In this document: piece by piece, positions 9,467 to 17,160 of the stretch
Layout: every line of letters starts with the position of its first letter
Numbering within the stretch: the stretch's first letter is position 1
Made by a program: the position numbers and the translations under genes
The notes under the pieces: model-generated
What the model saw: only the letters and a program-made list of their open reading frames with translations
What the model was told of the DNA's origin: nothing
Database searches by the model: none
Assembly: GCA_015063445.1 (NCBI GenBank)
Contig: SVUD01000004.1
Location: 1-64,000, forward strand
DNA: 64,000 nt
Direction of reading: 5' to 3'
Origin: Oscillospiraceae bacterium
GTDB lineage: Bacteria > Bacillota_A > Clostridia > Oscillospirales > CAG-272

Positions 9467-9507
9467 ATTTTCATCCTTTCAAGGTAAAGTATATTAATAC
9501 AGAATAT

Positions 9508-9536
9508 ATCATAACATAATTTTTTAAAAAAGTAAA
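9508..9536 (-). promoter_or_regulatory. Promoter of the galM-MBL-tyrS operon
   Basis: On the minus strand TTTACT (9536-9531), 17 bases, TATGAT (9513-9508), about 42 bases before galM. Confidence 0.6.
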
Positions 9537-9554
9537 GAGAAAAGCGTTAACTTG

Positions 9555-9583
9555 TTGACAAAAAAATAAAACTATGGTAAAAT
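9555..9583 (+). promoter_or_regulatory. Consensus promoter ahead of the P-loop kinase leader
   Basis: TTGACA (9555-9560), 17 bases, TAAAAT (9578-9583). It lies 117 bases before the kinase start, with a terminator-like hairpin between them. Confidence 0.85.
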
Positions 9584-9589
9584 TACATA

Positions 9590-9688
9590 GTAATTAAAAA
9601 TATGCGCCGCAGAGATAGAAAAATGGAGCGCCGCATAAGGCAATTTTAAAATATCAGTGAGCTCGAGGCTTGGCTTCGGCTCTTTTTT
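9590..9688 (+). ncRNA. Candidate attenuated leader or small RNA
   Basis: Between the strong promoter and the kinase lies a stretch of about 100 bases that ends in a hairpin (GAGC, CGAGGC, loop TTG, GCTTCG, GCTC; 9659-9682) followed by TTTTTT, i.e. an intrinsic terminator. The kinase SD (GGAGAA) comes right after it. The leader also contains the direct repeat GCGCCGCA twice. Either a small RNA is made, or termination is regulated and controls the kinase. I do not recognise a known riboswitch. Confidence 0.5.
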
Positions 9689-9699
9689 CGGAGAACATA

Positions 9700-10227
9700 A
9701 TGAAAAAGGTAACTATTGTAATCAATGGCAGAGGCGGCGTTGGAAAGGATACTCTTTGTAACCTTGCCGCAAAGCATTTCAAGGTCAGGAATATTTCTAC
9801 AATTACGCCTATCAAGGATCTTGCGAGACAGGCGGGATGGGACGGAAGAAAGGATGACCGCTCGAGAAAATTTCTTGCTGATTTGAAGGAGCTTTGCGCT
9901 GTCTATAACGATTATCCTACGAATTGGGCAAAGGCTCAGTATGAAAGCTTTCTTAAGAGCGACGAAGAGATACTCTTTGTTCACATAAGAGAGCCTAAGG
10001 AAATAGTAAAATACGTAGAAGCTACGGGCGGCGCGGCAAAAACTCTTCTTGTAAGAGGCGGCGAGCGAATGAAAAAGTCCGTATACGGAAATGCCGCGGA
10101 CGACGGAGTAGAGAACTATTACTACGATTACTACTTTAACAATGATAAAGGCTTCAGGGAAGCCGAAGCGGGCTTTTCTGAGCTTATGAGAAGAATTCTC
10201 GAGGAAGAGGACGTAGACAAAAAATAG
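9700..10227 (+). CDS. P-loop nucleoside/nucleotide kinase-like protein, 175 aa
   Basis: A small P-loop NTPase. The Walker A sequence GRGGVGKDT (10-18) with Asp after the lysine is typical of the dNMP/adenylate kinase-like group rather than ParA or GTPases. The middle part (KDLARQAGWDGRKDDRSRKF) resembles the lid and substrate region of deoxynucleotide monophosphate kinases, and IREPKEI fits a later substrate-contact segment. The true substrate is unknown. The start at 9700 is preferred because GGAGAA lies 7 bases upstream and the P-loop is then 10 residues from the N-terminus; the longer frame would begin inside the terminator hairpin. Confidence 0.75.
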   Translation: MKKVTIVINGRGGVGKDTLCNLAAKHFKVRNISTITPIKDLARQAGWDGRKDDRSRKFLADLKELCAVYNDYPTNWAKAQYESFLKSDEEILFVHIREPKEIVKYVEATGGAAKTLLVRGGERMKKSVYGNAADDGVENYYYDYYFNNDKGFREAEAGFSELMRRILEEEDVDKK

Positions 10228-10267
10228 TCCGTTAGTCTTAACGCCTTTTCAATGGTTTGGCAGAATA

Positions 10268-10313
10268 TAAAAAATCTCTCGATGCGAAATCGTGCATTGA
10301 GAGATTTTTTTTA
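10268..10313. terminator. Bidirectional terminator between kinase and smpB
   Basis: AATCTCTC, ATGC, loop, GCAT, GAGAGATT with A tract before and T tract after. The smpB stop codon lies at its edge. It serves the converging kinase and smpB transcripts. Confidence 0.85.
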
Positions 10314-10775
10314 ATATCTATCCTTCATTTCACGCTCAATAACTCTGTTAGCGTCACGCTTTGCGATATCGTCGCGCTTATCGTAGAGCTTTTTACCCTT
10401 GCAAAGACCGAGCGCCATTTTAACGTAAGAGCCCTTGAAATAAAGAGAGAGGGGAACGAGGGTATAGCCCTCGCGTGAAACGAGACCGGCAAGTCGCATT
10501 ATCTCCCTTTTGTGCATAAGGAGCTTTTTGGGGCGAAGGGGATCCTTGTTAAAGATATTGCCTTGCTCGTACGGGCTTATATGTACGCCGAGGGCAAAAA
10601 GCTCGCCCTTATCTATCTCGCAATACGAGTCCTTGAGATTGACGCCGCCGGCTCTTAAGGATTTGACCTCGGTGCCAAAAAGCTCAACTCCCGCCTCAAA
10701 GCTCTCAATAACGAAATAATCGTGTCTTGCTTTTCTGTTATCCGCGATTGTTTTTGTTTGAATTTTTTCGCTCAT
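10311..10775 (-). CDS. smpB: SsrA-binding protein SmpB, 154 aa
   Basis: SmpB binds tmRNA and brings it to stalled ribosomes in trans-translation. The sequence carries the family's core: HDYFVIESFEAGVELFGTEV, KSLRAGGVNLKDSYC, PLRPKKLLMHKREI, and the basic C-terminal tail GKKLYDKRDDIAKRD that inserts in the mRNA channel. Length is normal. CGGAG precedes the ATG. No ssrA gene is visible next to it. It is transcribed alone from its own promoter. Confidence 0.97.
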   Translation of the reverse strand: MSEKIQTKTIADNRKARHDYFVIESFEAGVELFGTEVKSLRAGGVNLKDSYCEIDKGELFALGVHISPYEQGNIFNKDPLRPKKLLMHKREIMRLAGLVSREGYTLVPLSLYFKGSYVKMALGLCKGKKLYDKRDDIAKRDANRVIEREMKDRY

Positions 10776-10815
10776 AGCTTCTCCGTTTGAAATACTGTCA
10801 TATATTCTATGAACT

Positions 10816-10844
10816 ATTTTAGCACATATTAAGCCTTAAATCAA
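10816..10844 (-). promoter_or_regulatory. smpB promoter
   Basis: On the minus strand TTGATT (10844-10839), 17 bases, TAAAAT (10821-10816) with an extended -10 (TGC before it). Confidence 0.75.
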
Positions 10845-10868
10845 CAGTTTTTTAGAAAAAAACACCGC

Positions 10869-11450
10869 TTACCTTCTTTTTTTAAAAAGCTCAGAGGTCA
10901 CTTCTAAAAGCTTGAATTTAACACGGTACTTGTCACCGGTTATGAGCTTTTTTTCTTCCGTGCTATAGGTTGTCTCTTCGCCGAGTGAGGCGTCAAGGCA
11001 CATCGGCGGATACATAACGCACCACCAATTCTGTCCCTTTCCCGAATCTATAGTTATTTTGAGAGAGGTATAAACGCCTGCGGGAAGCGTGAAGTCTGCG
11101 TATTCGCGTGTGTTATACCATTCGTCGCAAAGAGTAACCTTTGCCGAATAGTCAAAGTCAAGCTCTCTGATCCATTTATTGCAGTCGTTCTCAATATTCG
11201 AAAGCTCTTTGTTCAAAAGCGCCTCAGTATCCCTAACGCTCTCGCTGCCGCTTAACGCGCTCCCGTACTTAAGGAGAATTTTATCTCTGATTTTTAGCTT
11301 AAGCGTCTGATCCTCGATACTGTCCGATGGCGCAAGTATATGTAGCCTTACTGTATCCTCGTATATCGCAGCTTCAGCTTCGGTTGGAATAAAAACAATG
11401 CATAATGTACATAAAAGTATACAAATTGTCGGTAAAATCGCCTTTTTCAT
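10869..11450 (-). CDS. spoIIR: Stage II sporulation protein R, 193 aa
   Basis: SpoIIR is made in the forespore and secreted into the intermembrane space, where it triggers SpoIIGA to process pro-sigma-E in the mother cell. Residues 1-28 are a signal peptide (MKKAILPTICILLCT..TEAEA). The mature part shows the family phrases RLHILAPSDSIEDQTLKLKIR and GKGQNWWCVMYPPMC. Length is typical. GAGGAGC precedes the start. This is the only sporulation gene in the window and is the main sign that the organism can form endospores. A sigma-F promoter could not be assigned with confidence. Confidence 0.93.
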   Translation of the reverse strand: MKKAILPTICILLCTLCIVFIPTEAEAAIYEDTVRLHILAPSDSIEDQTLKLKIRDKILLKYGSALSGSESVRDTEALLNKELSNIENDCNKWIRELDFDYSAKVTLCDEWYNTREYADFTLPAGVYTSLKITIDSGKGQNWWCVMYPPMCLDASLGEETTYSTEEKKLITGDKYRVKFKLLEVTSELFKKRR

Positions 11451-11578
11451 AAATTGCTCCTCTTTGTTTTTAATGTCTTTTGCGGTTTTTAGCGCAGAAT
11501 AACTATTGACCGCTTCTCAACAAAATATTCATAAAAGCAAAAAACTTTTTTAAAGATTGAACTTTTTTCATCAATTGC

Positions 11579-11607
11579 TTGATTTTTAAATGAAAAAGGT
11601 GTAATAT
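11579..11607 (+). promoter_or_regulatory. ansA promoter
   Basis: TTGATT (11579-11584), 17 bases, TAATAT (11602-11607), 31 bases before the start codon. Confidence 0.7.
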
Positions 11608-11638
11608 ATGAGTGTAAATAAAACAAAGGTACAAGGAT

Positions 11639-12658
11639 ATGTTAAATAAAAAAGTATGTCTTATTCACGCCGGCGGCACTATAGGTATGACAAAAAGCGA
11701 GCGTGGATACGTAACGAAAACGGGATATCTTAAGGAAAGGCTCGAGGCTATCTCGGACCTATACGTAAACGGTATGCCCGATTTTGAGCTTTACGAGATG
11801 TCTCCGCTTCTTGATTCTTCAAATATGGCTGTCAACGAGTGGAACAGAATAGGAAGTATAATAGCCGAGCTTTACGAGAAGTACGACGGCTTCGTCATTC
11901 TTCACGGAACGGATACGATGGCTTATACTGCTTCGTCTCTTTCCTTTATGCTTGAGAATTTAGATAAGCCCGTGATTATCACAGGCTCTCAGATTCCTCT
12001 TTGCGAGATAAGAAGTGACGGACGCGATAATCTCATAACCTCTATGCTCATAGCAGCTGCGGGAAAGGTGCGGGAGGTCTGCCTTTATTTCGGCGGTAGA
12101 CTCTTAAGAGGAAACAGAGCGACGAAAATGTCTGCCGATGGGCTTATGGCATTCGACTCGCCAAACTTCCCGAGACTTGCCGAGGCGGGTATAAACATAA
12201 AATACTACCCCACGGCATTGAAGAAGAAAACCGAAAAGCCACTTAGCTTCGTTCCTTTTTCGGAAGTGCCGATAGGTGTTCTTAAGGTTTTCCCGGGAAT
12301 TAATTTCAGCCTTTTCGATGCGGTAATGACAGAAAAGCTTAAGGGAGTGGTTCTCGAGACCTTTGGGGCGGGAAATATTCCGGGAGACGGAAATGCGCTT
12401 CTTCCCATTATCAGAGCCGCCTTTTCTGCGGGAGCGGTTATCACTGTTTGCTCTCAGTGCCCCGTAGGCGCTGTATCTCTCGGCGCATACGCCGCGAGCG
12501 CTGAGCTTCTTTCGGCAGGAGCGGTCAGCGGCTTTGATATGACTACCGAGGCTGCCGTAGCAAAGCTTTATTATCTTTTCAGCAAGGGCTTTTCAACCGA
12601 TGAAATAAAGGCGAAAATGGAAACCGATATCGCAGGCGAGCTTACGAGAGCAAAATAA
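11639..12658 (+). CDS. ansA: Type I L-asparaginase, 339 aa
   Basis: Hydrolyses L-asparagine to aspartate and ammonia. The two active-site threonine segments are present: HAGGTIGMT (Thr14) and HGTDTMAYTAS (His89-Thr93). GSQIPLCEIRSDGRDNL and GNRATKMSADGLMAF are typical of the cytosolic type I (AnsA) branch; there is no signal peptide, which also fits type I. The C-terminal allosteric domain is complete. Two weak SD sequences (AAAGG at 11625 and AAGGA at 11633) precede the ATG. Single-gene transcript. Confidence 0.94.
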   Translation: MLNKKVCLIHAGGTIGMTKSERGYVTKTGYLKERLEAISDLYVNGMPDFELYEMSPLLDSSNMAVNEWNRIGSIIAELYEKYDGFVILHGTDTMAYTASSLSFMLENLDKPVIITGSQIPLCEIRSDGRDNLITSMLIAAAGKVREVCLYFGGRLLRGNRATKMSADGLMAFDSPNFPRLAEAGINIKYYPTALKKKTEKPLSFVPFSEVPIGVLKVFPGINFSLFDAVMTEKLKGVVLETFGAGNIPGDGNALLPIIRAAFSAGAVITVCSQCPVGAVSLGAYAASAELLSAGAVSGFDMTTEAAVAKLYYLFSKGFSTDEIKAKMETDIAGELTRAK

Positions 12659-12672
12659 TCTAAAATACCACA

Positions 12673-12766
12673 AAAAACGCAAAAAATCTCGATTTATCTA
12701 TGTTTTGTACCATCACGGTACATAGAGTATCCGAGAAAAATTTTATGTTCATTGCTTTGCGTTTTT
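12673..12766 (+). terminator. Large nested hairpin and terminator after ansA
   Basis: Outer arms AAAAACGCAAA and TTTGCGTTTTT enclose a nested stem: TCTCG, TCTATG and GTACC pair in order with GGTAC, ATAGA and CGAGA around the loop ATCAC. The outer arms give a T tract in both directions. It is larger than a simple terminator needs to be. Confidence 0.6.
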
Positions 12767-12780
12767 AAATCATAAAAACA

Positions 12781-12806
12781 AGGGGCTGTCGTGCGACAGC
12801 CCCTTT
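12781..12806 (-). terminator. fba terminator
   Basis: AGGGGCTGTCG, loop TG, CGACAGCCCCT: an 11-bp stem, followed on the minus strand by TTGTTTTT. Confidence 0.85.
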
Positions 12807-12857
12807 AATGTTATTTGAAATGATAAATTCGCCGGATTTTGAAAACGGAGAATTTGA

Positions 12858-13724
12858 TTATGCTTTATTAGCAGAGCCGAAGAGCTCGATCTTTTCTCTA
12901 ACCGTAGCCTTGATTGCCTCAACGCCGGGAGCGAGAAGCTTTCTGGGGTCAAAGCCCTTACCACAGAGATCCTTGCCCTCTTCAACGTACTTACGGGTAG
13001 CAGCTGCAAATGCGAGCTGGCATTCGGTATTAACGTTGATCTTGGAAACTCCGAGAGAAATAGCGGTCTTGATCATATCTGCGGGGATACCTGTGCCGCC
13101 GTGAAGAACGAGAGGCATATCAGCACCAACCTCGTTGCTGATGGACTCAAGAACGTCGAAACGGAGACCTGCCCAGTTTTCGGGATACTTACCGTGGATA
13201 TTGCCGATACCTGCGGCGAGCATAGTAACGCCGAGATCAGCGATCATCTTGCATTCCTTGGGGTCGGCAACCTCACCGCTGCCGATAACGCCGTCTTCTT
13301 CGCCGCCTATAGCGCCAACCTCAGCCTCGAGAGAAAGTCCCTTAGAGTTACAAACCTCAACGAGCTCCTTGGTCTTAGCGATATTTTCGTCGATAGGGTA
13401 GTGCGAACCGTCGAACATTACGGAAGAGAAGCCTGCCTCGATGCACTTGTAAGCTCCCTCGTAGCTTCCGTGGTCAAGGTGAAGAGCGACGGGAACGGTG
13501 ATACCGAGTCCCTTTATCATACCGTTAACCATTCCAACGATAGTTTCATAACCGCACATATACTTACCTGCGCCCTCGGAAACACCGAGAATAACGGGAG
13601 ATTTCATCTCCTCAGCGGTAAGCAAAATAGCCTTAGCCCATTCAAGATTGTTGATGTTAAACTGGCCTACGGCATAGTGGCCTGCTCTTGCTTTAGTGAG
13701 CATTTCTTTTGCGGAAACTAACAT
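12858..13724 (-). CDS. fba: Class II fructose-bisphosphate aldolase, 288 aa
   Basis: Cleaves fructose 1,6-bisphosphate to the two triose phosphates; a zinc enzyme of the class II (FbaA/GatY/KbaY) superfamily. Visible family segments: the catalytic HLDHGS near 81-86, the metal-binding EAEVGAIGGEEDG, GNIHGKYP and LHGGTGIP. The start at 13724 is chosen because AAAGGAG lies 9 bases before it and MLVSAKEML is the usual family start; 12 codons further upstream have no support. The Fba assignment is more likely than tagatose aldolase since no tagatose genes are near and the gene stands alone. Confidence 0.92.
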   Translation of the reverse strand: MLVSAKEMLTKARAGHYAVGQFNINNLEWAKAILLTAEEMKSPVILGVSEGAGKYMCGYETIVGMVNGMIKGLGITVPVALHLDHGSYEGAYKCIEAGFSSVMFDGSHYPIDENIAKTKELVEVCNSKGLSLEAEVGAIGGEEDGVIGSGEVADPKECKMIADLGVTMLAAGIGNIHGKYPENWAGLRFDVLESISNEVGADMPLVLHGGTGIPADMIKTAISLGVSKINVNTECQLAFAAATRKYVEEGKDLCGKGFDPRKLLAPGVEAIKATVREKIELFGSANKA

Positions 13725-13808
13725 ATAATTAAACTCCTTTAAAATTATTAACAAAATCACTCTGTGCGCGGTTGCATATTACTGTTTGCTTTTCGACACA
13801 CTTTAATG

Positions 13809-13837
13809 ATTATACATCATTTTTTTAAGAAAATCAA
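13809..13837 (-). promoter_or_regulatory. fba promoter
   Basis: On the minus strand TTGATT (13837-13832), 17 bases, TATAAT (13814-13809); the leader is about 80 bases long. The -35 lies at the very end of the upstream cupin gene region. Confidence 0.8.
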
Positions 13838-13840
13838 TAC

Positions 13841-14164
13841 TTATTTCAAAAAATCATCTCGCTTGGGAGTGAAAATATCGAGCAAAACGCCCTTTTTGGT
13901 GCAAACGACGCCGTGAGGCACGTTTGGAAGGGTATAATAAGTGTCTCCCTTAGCGATAGTTTTTGTCTCGTCTCCTATTGTTGCGGTGAATTCTCCATCA
14001 ATTACGTAGCTTATCTGAACGTGTGGATGAGTATGCATAGCGCCGACGGCACCCTCCTCGAAATGCACCTCAACAGACATCATATCATCGCCGTAAGCGA
14101 GAATTTTTCTCTTGACACCGCCGCCAAGATCCGTTAATTCTACGTTCTTACCTGATGTAAACAT
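13841..14164 (-). CDS. Small single-domain cupin, 107 aa
   Basis: A one-barrel cupin. The metal-binding motif 1 is complete (MHTHPHVQISYVIDGEF) and motif 2 is recognisable (TYYTLPNVPHGVV). Size and sequence resemble KdgF-type cupins, which linearise unsaturated uronates in pectin/alginate breakdown, but many small cupins share this pattern and no uronate genes are near. It has its own promoter and an AAAGGAG site. Cytosolic; no signal peptide. Confidence 0.8.
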   Translation of the reverse strand: MFTSGKNVELTDLGGGVKRKILAYGDDMMSVEVHFEEGAVGAMHTHPHVQISYVIDGEFTATIGDETKTIAKGDTYYTLPNVPHGVVCTKKGVLLDIFTPKRDDFLK

Positions 14165-14191
14165 AGCATTCTCCTTTGCCGTTTTTCCTTT

Positions 14192-14220
14192 ATTTTATCA
14201 CGGCACGGTTGATTTTGCAA
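14192..14220 (-). promoter_or_regulatory. Promoter of the cupin gene
   Basis: On the minus strand TTGCAA (14220-14215), 17 bases, TAAAAT (14197-14192). Confidence 0.7.
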
Positions 14221-14270
14221 GTTTTGTGTGTAAAAAAGTTAAAAACTGTACATAAAAAATCGAAAACCAC

Positions 14271-14299
14271 TTGAAATTTTTATACTTATAGTGTAGAAT
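14271..14299 (+). promoter_or_regulatory. serS promoter
   Basis: TTGAAA (14271-14276), 17 bases, TAGAAT (14294-14299). The leader is only about 45 bases, so no T-box can fit; a small AGCC/GGCT hairpin sits next to the SD. Confidence 0.75.
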
Positions 14300-14350
14300 A
14301 TTGTGTATAATAAAATTTAACTTGAGAGCCAAAGGCTAAGGAGAAACAAA

Positions 14351-15640
14351 ATGATAGACATTAAATTTTTGAGAGAAAATCCCGACGCGGTTCGTGAGAA
14401 CATAAAGAAGAAGTTCCAGGATTCAAAGCTTCCTCTCGTAGATGAGGTTATAGCTCTTGACGAGGAGCTCAGAGCCTCCAAGAAGAGAGCGGACGACCTT
14501 CGCGCAAACAGAAATAAGGTTTCCAAGTCCATAGGCGCGCTTATGGGACAGAAGAAGTTTGCCGAGGCGGAGGAGGCAAAGAAGCTTGTTTCCGAGCAGG
14601 CTGCGGAGCTTGCCGCTCTTGAAGCGAAGGAAGCAGAGCTTAACGAGAAGGTTCAGAAGATAATGATGACCATTCCCAACATTATAGATCCTACCGTTCC
14701 CGTAGGTAAGGATGATAGCGAGAACGTAGAGGTTGAGCGCTACGGCGAGCCTGTTGTTCCCGAGTTTGAAATTCCTTATCACACCGAGATTATGGAAAGA
14801 TTCCTCGGAATTGACCTTGATAGCGCGAGAAGAGTTGCGGGAAACGGATTCTATTATCTTATGGGTGATATCGCGAGACTTCATTCTGCGGTTATCTCCT
14901 ATGCAAGAGACTTTATGATTGACCGCGGCTTTACCTATTGCATTCCTCCTTATATGATTCGTGCGGGAGTTGTAACAGGCGTTATGTCCTTTGCCGAGAT
15001 GGACGCTATGATGTATAAGATTGAGGGCGAGGACCTCTATCTTATCGGTACGAGCGAGCATTCCATGATAGGTAAGTTTATCGATCAGATAATTCAGGAG
15101 CCCGAGCTGCCTTATACGCTTACCTCTTATTCGCCCTGCTTCAGAAAAGAGAAGGGCGCTCACGGTATAGAGGAAAGAGGCGTATACAGAATTCATCAGT
15201 TCGAGAAGCAGGAAATGATAGTCGTTTGTAAGCCCGAGGAATCTCCTATGTGGTTCGATAAGCTTTGGCAGAACACCGTTGATCTTTTCAGAACTCTCGA
15301 TATTCCCGTAAGAACCCTTGAGTGCTGCTCGGGAGATCTTGCGGATCTCAAGGTTAAGTCCATTGACGTTGAGGCGTGGTCGCCGAGACAGAAGAAGTAC
15401 TTCGAGGTAGGCTCATGCTCCAATCTTGGTGACGCTCAGGCAAGACGTCTTAAGATAAGAGTCAAGGGAGCTGATGGAAAAATATATCTCGCTCACACCC
15501 TTAACAATACGGTTGTAGCGCCTCCCCGTATGCTCATTGCGTTCCTTGAGAACAACCTCAATGATGACGGCAGCGTTAATATTCCCGTTGCATTAAGACC
15601 TTATATGGGCGGCAAGGAAAAGCTCATTCCTAAGGCATAA
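14351..15640 (+). CDS. serS: Seryl-tRNA synthetase, 429 aa
   Basis: Class II synthetase charging tRNA-Ser. The N-terminal coiled-coil arm (about 25-105) starts MIDIKFLRENPDAVRENI as in the family. Motif 2 is SPCFRKEKGAHGIEERGVYR followed by HQFEKQEM; motif 3 region NNTVVAPPRMLIAFLENN. Length is normal. GGAG lies 8 bases before ATG. The next gene starts 4 bases after the stop codon, so the two are one operon. No T-box leader is present. Confidence 0.97.
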   Translation: MIDIKFLRENPDAVRENIKKKFQDSKLPLVDEVIALDEELRASKKRADDLRANRNKVSKSIGALMGQKKFAEAEEAKKLVSEQAAELAALEAKEAELNEKVQKIMMTIPNIIDPTVPVGKDDSENVEVERYGEPVVPEFEIPYHTEIMERFLGIDLDSARRVAGNGFYYLMGDIARLHSAVISYARDFMIDRGFTYCIPPYMIRAGVVTGVMSFAEMDAMMYKIEGEDLYLIGTSEHSMIGKFIDQIIQEPELPYTLTSYSPCFRKEKGAHGIEERGVYRIHQFEKQEMIVVCKPEESPMWFDKLWQNTVDLFRTLDIPVRTLECCSGDLADLKVKSIDVEAWSPRQKKYFEVGSCSNLGDAQARRLKIRVKGADGKIYLAHTLNNTVVAPPRMLIAFLENNLNDDGSVNIPVALRPYMGGKEKLIPKA

Positions 15641-15643
15641 TTT

Positions 15644-16309
15644 ATGAATAAATATGCAATAATTATTGCCGGTCCCTCGGGAGCGGGCAAGACTACCATT
15701 GCCGATAACTTAATATTATCACTCGGAAATCTTGAAATGAGCCGTTCTGCTACAACTCGTGAAAAACGTGGTGACGGTAGGGATGATGAATACATTTATT
15801 TACAAAAAGACGAGTTTTTGCAGTCAATATCGAATGGCGATATGCTTGAGTATACCAATTACGGCGGAAATTACTACGGCACTCGCAAGTCCGAATTTGA
15901 GCGAATTTGGAATATGAATAAAAATCCGATTTTAGTGCTTGATTACTACGGAGTTAAGTCACTTAAATCGAACCTTGACATACCCGTCTTTGCCATATAC
16001 GCGTATACGAAGCTCAAAGAAGCAAGGACCAGACTTATCGCAAGAGATTTGATCAGCGCTCCGAGTGAGAAGCAGAAGGAGACGCTTATTAAACGAGTAA
16101 AGGCGAACGTTGACGATTATAAAAAGCTCTCGGAATTTACCGACCTTTTCGACCTTTACGTAGAAAACGATTCGCTCGATAATTGTCTTGATAAAATTAA
16201 AAAATCGCTGAGGGCTCTTATGAACGGAGACTCGGTTATGTCCGAGGCGGAGAAAAAAAGCATCACCGAAGGCTTCAAGAAAGAAGCCGAAACCTTTGAG
16301 CTTGAATAA
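15644..16309 (+). CDS. Guanylate kinase family protein, 221 aa
   Basis: A guanylate kinase-like P-loop protein: Walker A AGPSGAGKTT (9-18), then SRSATTREKRGDGRDDEYIYL, which matches the GMP-binding SxTTRxxRxGExxGxDYxFV pattern, and YYGT as in other GMP kinases. The C-terminal 40 residues go beyond a standard Gmk and are charged. The GMP motif is altered (GRDDE in place of GExxGxD), and the partner gene is serS rather than the usual rpoZ/dprA neighbourhood, so it may be a second, specialised kinase. The start is 4 bases after serS. Confidence 0.75.
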   Translation: MNKYAIIIAGPSGAGKTTIADNLILSLGNLEMSRSATTREKRGDGRDDEYIYLQKDEFLQSISNGDMLEYTNYGGNYYGTRKSEFERIWNMNKNPILVLDYYGVKSLKSNLDIPVFAIYAYTKLKEARTRLIARDLISAPSEKQKETLIKRVKANVDDYKKLSEFTDLFDLYVENDSLDNCLDKIKKSLRALMNGDSVMSEAEKKSITEGFKKEAETFELE

Positions 16310-16430
16310 ACAGATGCCTTATGGGTATTGAAAATAATTCACCAAAGTAATTAAAAAAGGCGATGCTCCAAATTGTACGGACAGCATAAACACAGCTTTA
16401 ATGGCAAAAAAATATTAAAAATCAATCGAT

Positions 16431-16471
16431 AAACTGACATTGCTTTAAAAGTGGTGTCAGTTTTGTTTTTT
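16431..16471 (+). terminator. Terminator downstream of the serS operon
   Basis: AAACTGACA pairs with TGTCAGTTT across a 14-base loop, followed by TGTTTTTT. It lies 120 bases past the guanylate-kinase-like gene. Confidence 0.65.
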
Positions 16472-16577
16472 CATTGTCCGTTGTTCGCAGACTTGTTCAG
16501 TAAAAGGCTGCCGCTTTTTTGCTTTTTTTACAACTAAAGTAACGCTTGAGATGCTTGGCGTATCAATTAAAGTATTA

Positions 16578-16606
16578 TTGACCGTTTGCGAAAAGTGTGC
16601 TATACT
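16578..16606 (+). promoter_or_regulatory. Promoter inside the 16.3-17.1 kb gap
   Basis: TTGACC (16578-16583), 17 bases, TATACT (16601-16606). No known gene follows; a 29-codon hydrophobic ORF starts 29 bases downstream. Confidence 0.55.
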
Positions 16607-16634
16607 TTTTCCGTAAAGCCCATTCGCATAAAAG

Positions 16635-16724
16635 ATGAAGGAAATACTATTTGCTCCTATGATAATTACTGCTGTTATTCTTTTTACGGGACAGCTTTTA
16701 CCCGCGCAAATTCGTCGGACTTGA
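16635..16724 (+). CDS. Possible hydrophobic micropeptide or gene remnant, 29 aa
   Basis: The frame encodes MKEILFAPMIITAVILFTGQ followed by nine more residues with a basic end (QIRRT). It would form one membrane helix. The supporting point is the well-placed promoter upstream; against it, no clear SD is seen and the length is tiny. It may be the start of a decayed membrane-protein gene. Confidence 0.25.
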   Translation: MKEILFAPMIITAVILFTGQLLPAQIRRT

Positions 16725-17160
16725 GGCGATAGCTCAGCGGTTGCTGAACGTCACCGTATTGCGCTTTTATTCTTTAATAATTTGAGCGAAAAATACATGC
16801 CGAGAGCGAAAAATACTTGATTTTACACTTTGAAATTTGATAGTATAAAATTGGATTGATGTCGGCAGCTTTGCGTTTGTTAAAGCATTGCTTCCAAATT
16901 TGCGTTTTTAACTCTAAAATAAAATTCGTGAGCGCATTTTTTCTTTGTGCAAAATGACGGAAAGTATTAGTTATGTTCAACAAACCTGATGTTCAATCGG
17001 TGAAAGTAGATTAAAATCGGACAGTTTTTTCGTTAATTAAGTATAGTGAATTTTTTGAAAAAATATTTTATAATATAAATAGCAAATTATGTTTTGACTG
17101 CGGAGCTTTTGAAAAGTCAAGCAGTAAAACGGTTTTGAATAAATGATAAGGAGTAAAATT

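Larger units (their letters stand above)
16310..17160. other. Long intergenic gap with little coding content
   Basis: About 850 bases hold no convincing gene. They contain a terminator-like hairpin (16431-16471), a good promoter (16578-16606) reading into a 29-codon ORF, a second weaker promoter-like pair (TTTACA, 16 bases, TATAAA near 16822-16849), and the leader of the next giant gene. It looks like a decayed region rather than a regulatory array. Confidence 0.5.

Noticed and set aside
11451..11545. Sigma-F promoter upstream of spoIIR
   Set aside because: GAATA with 14 bases and GGTCAATAG is the nearest match, but it misses key consensus bases.
14300..14350. T-box before serS
   Set aside because: The leader is about 50 bases, far too short, and no specifier loop or T-box sequence is present.
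16722..16760. tRNA-like D-arm sequence (GATAGCTCAGCGGTT)
   Set aside because: No anticodon or T arm follows in register; chance or a worn fragment at most.
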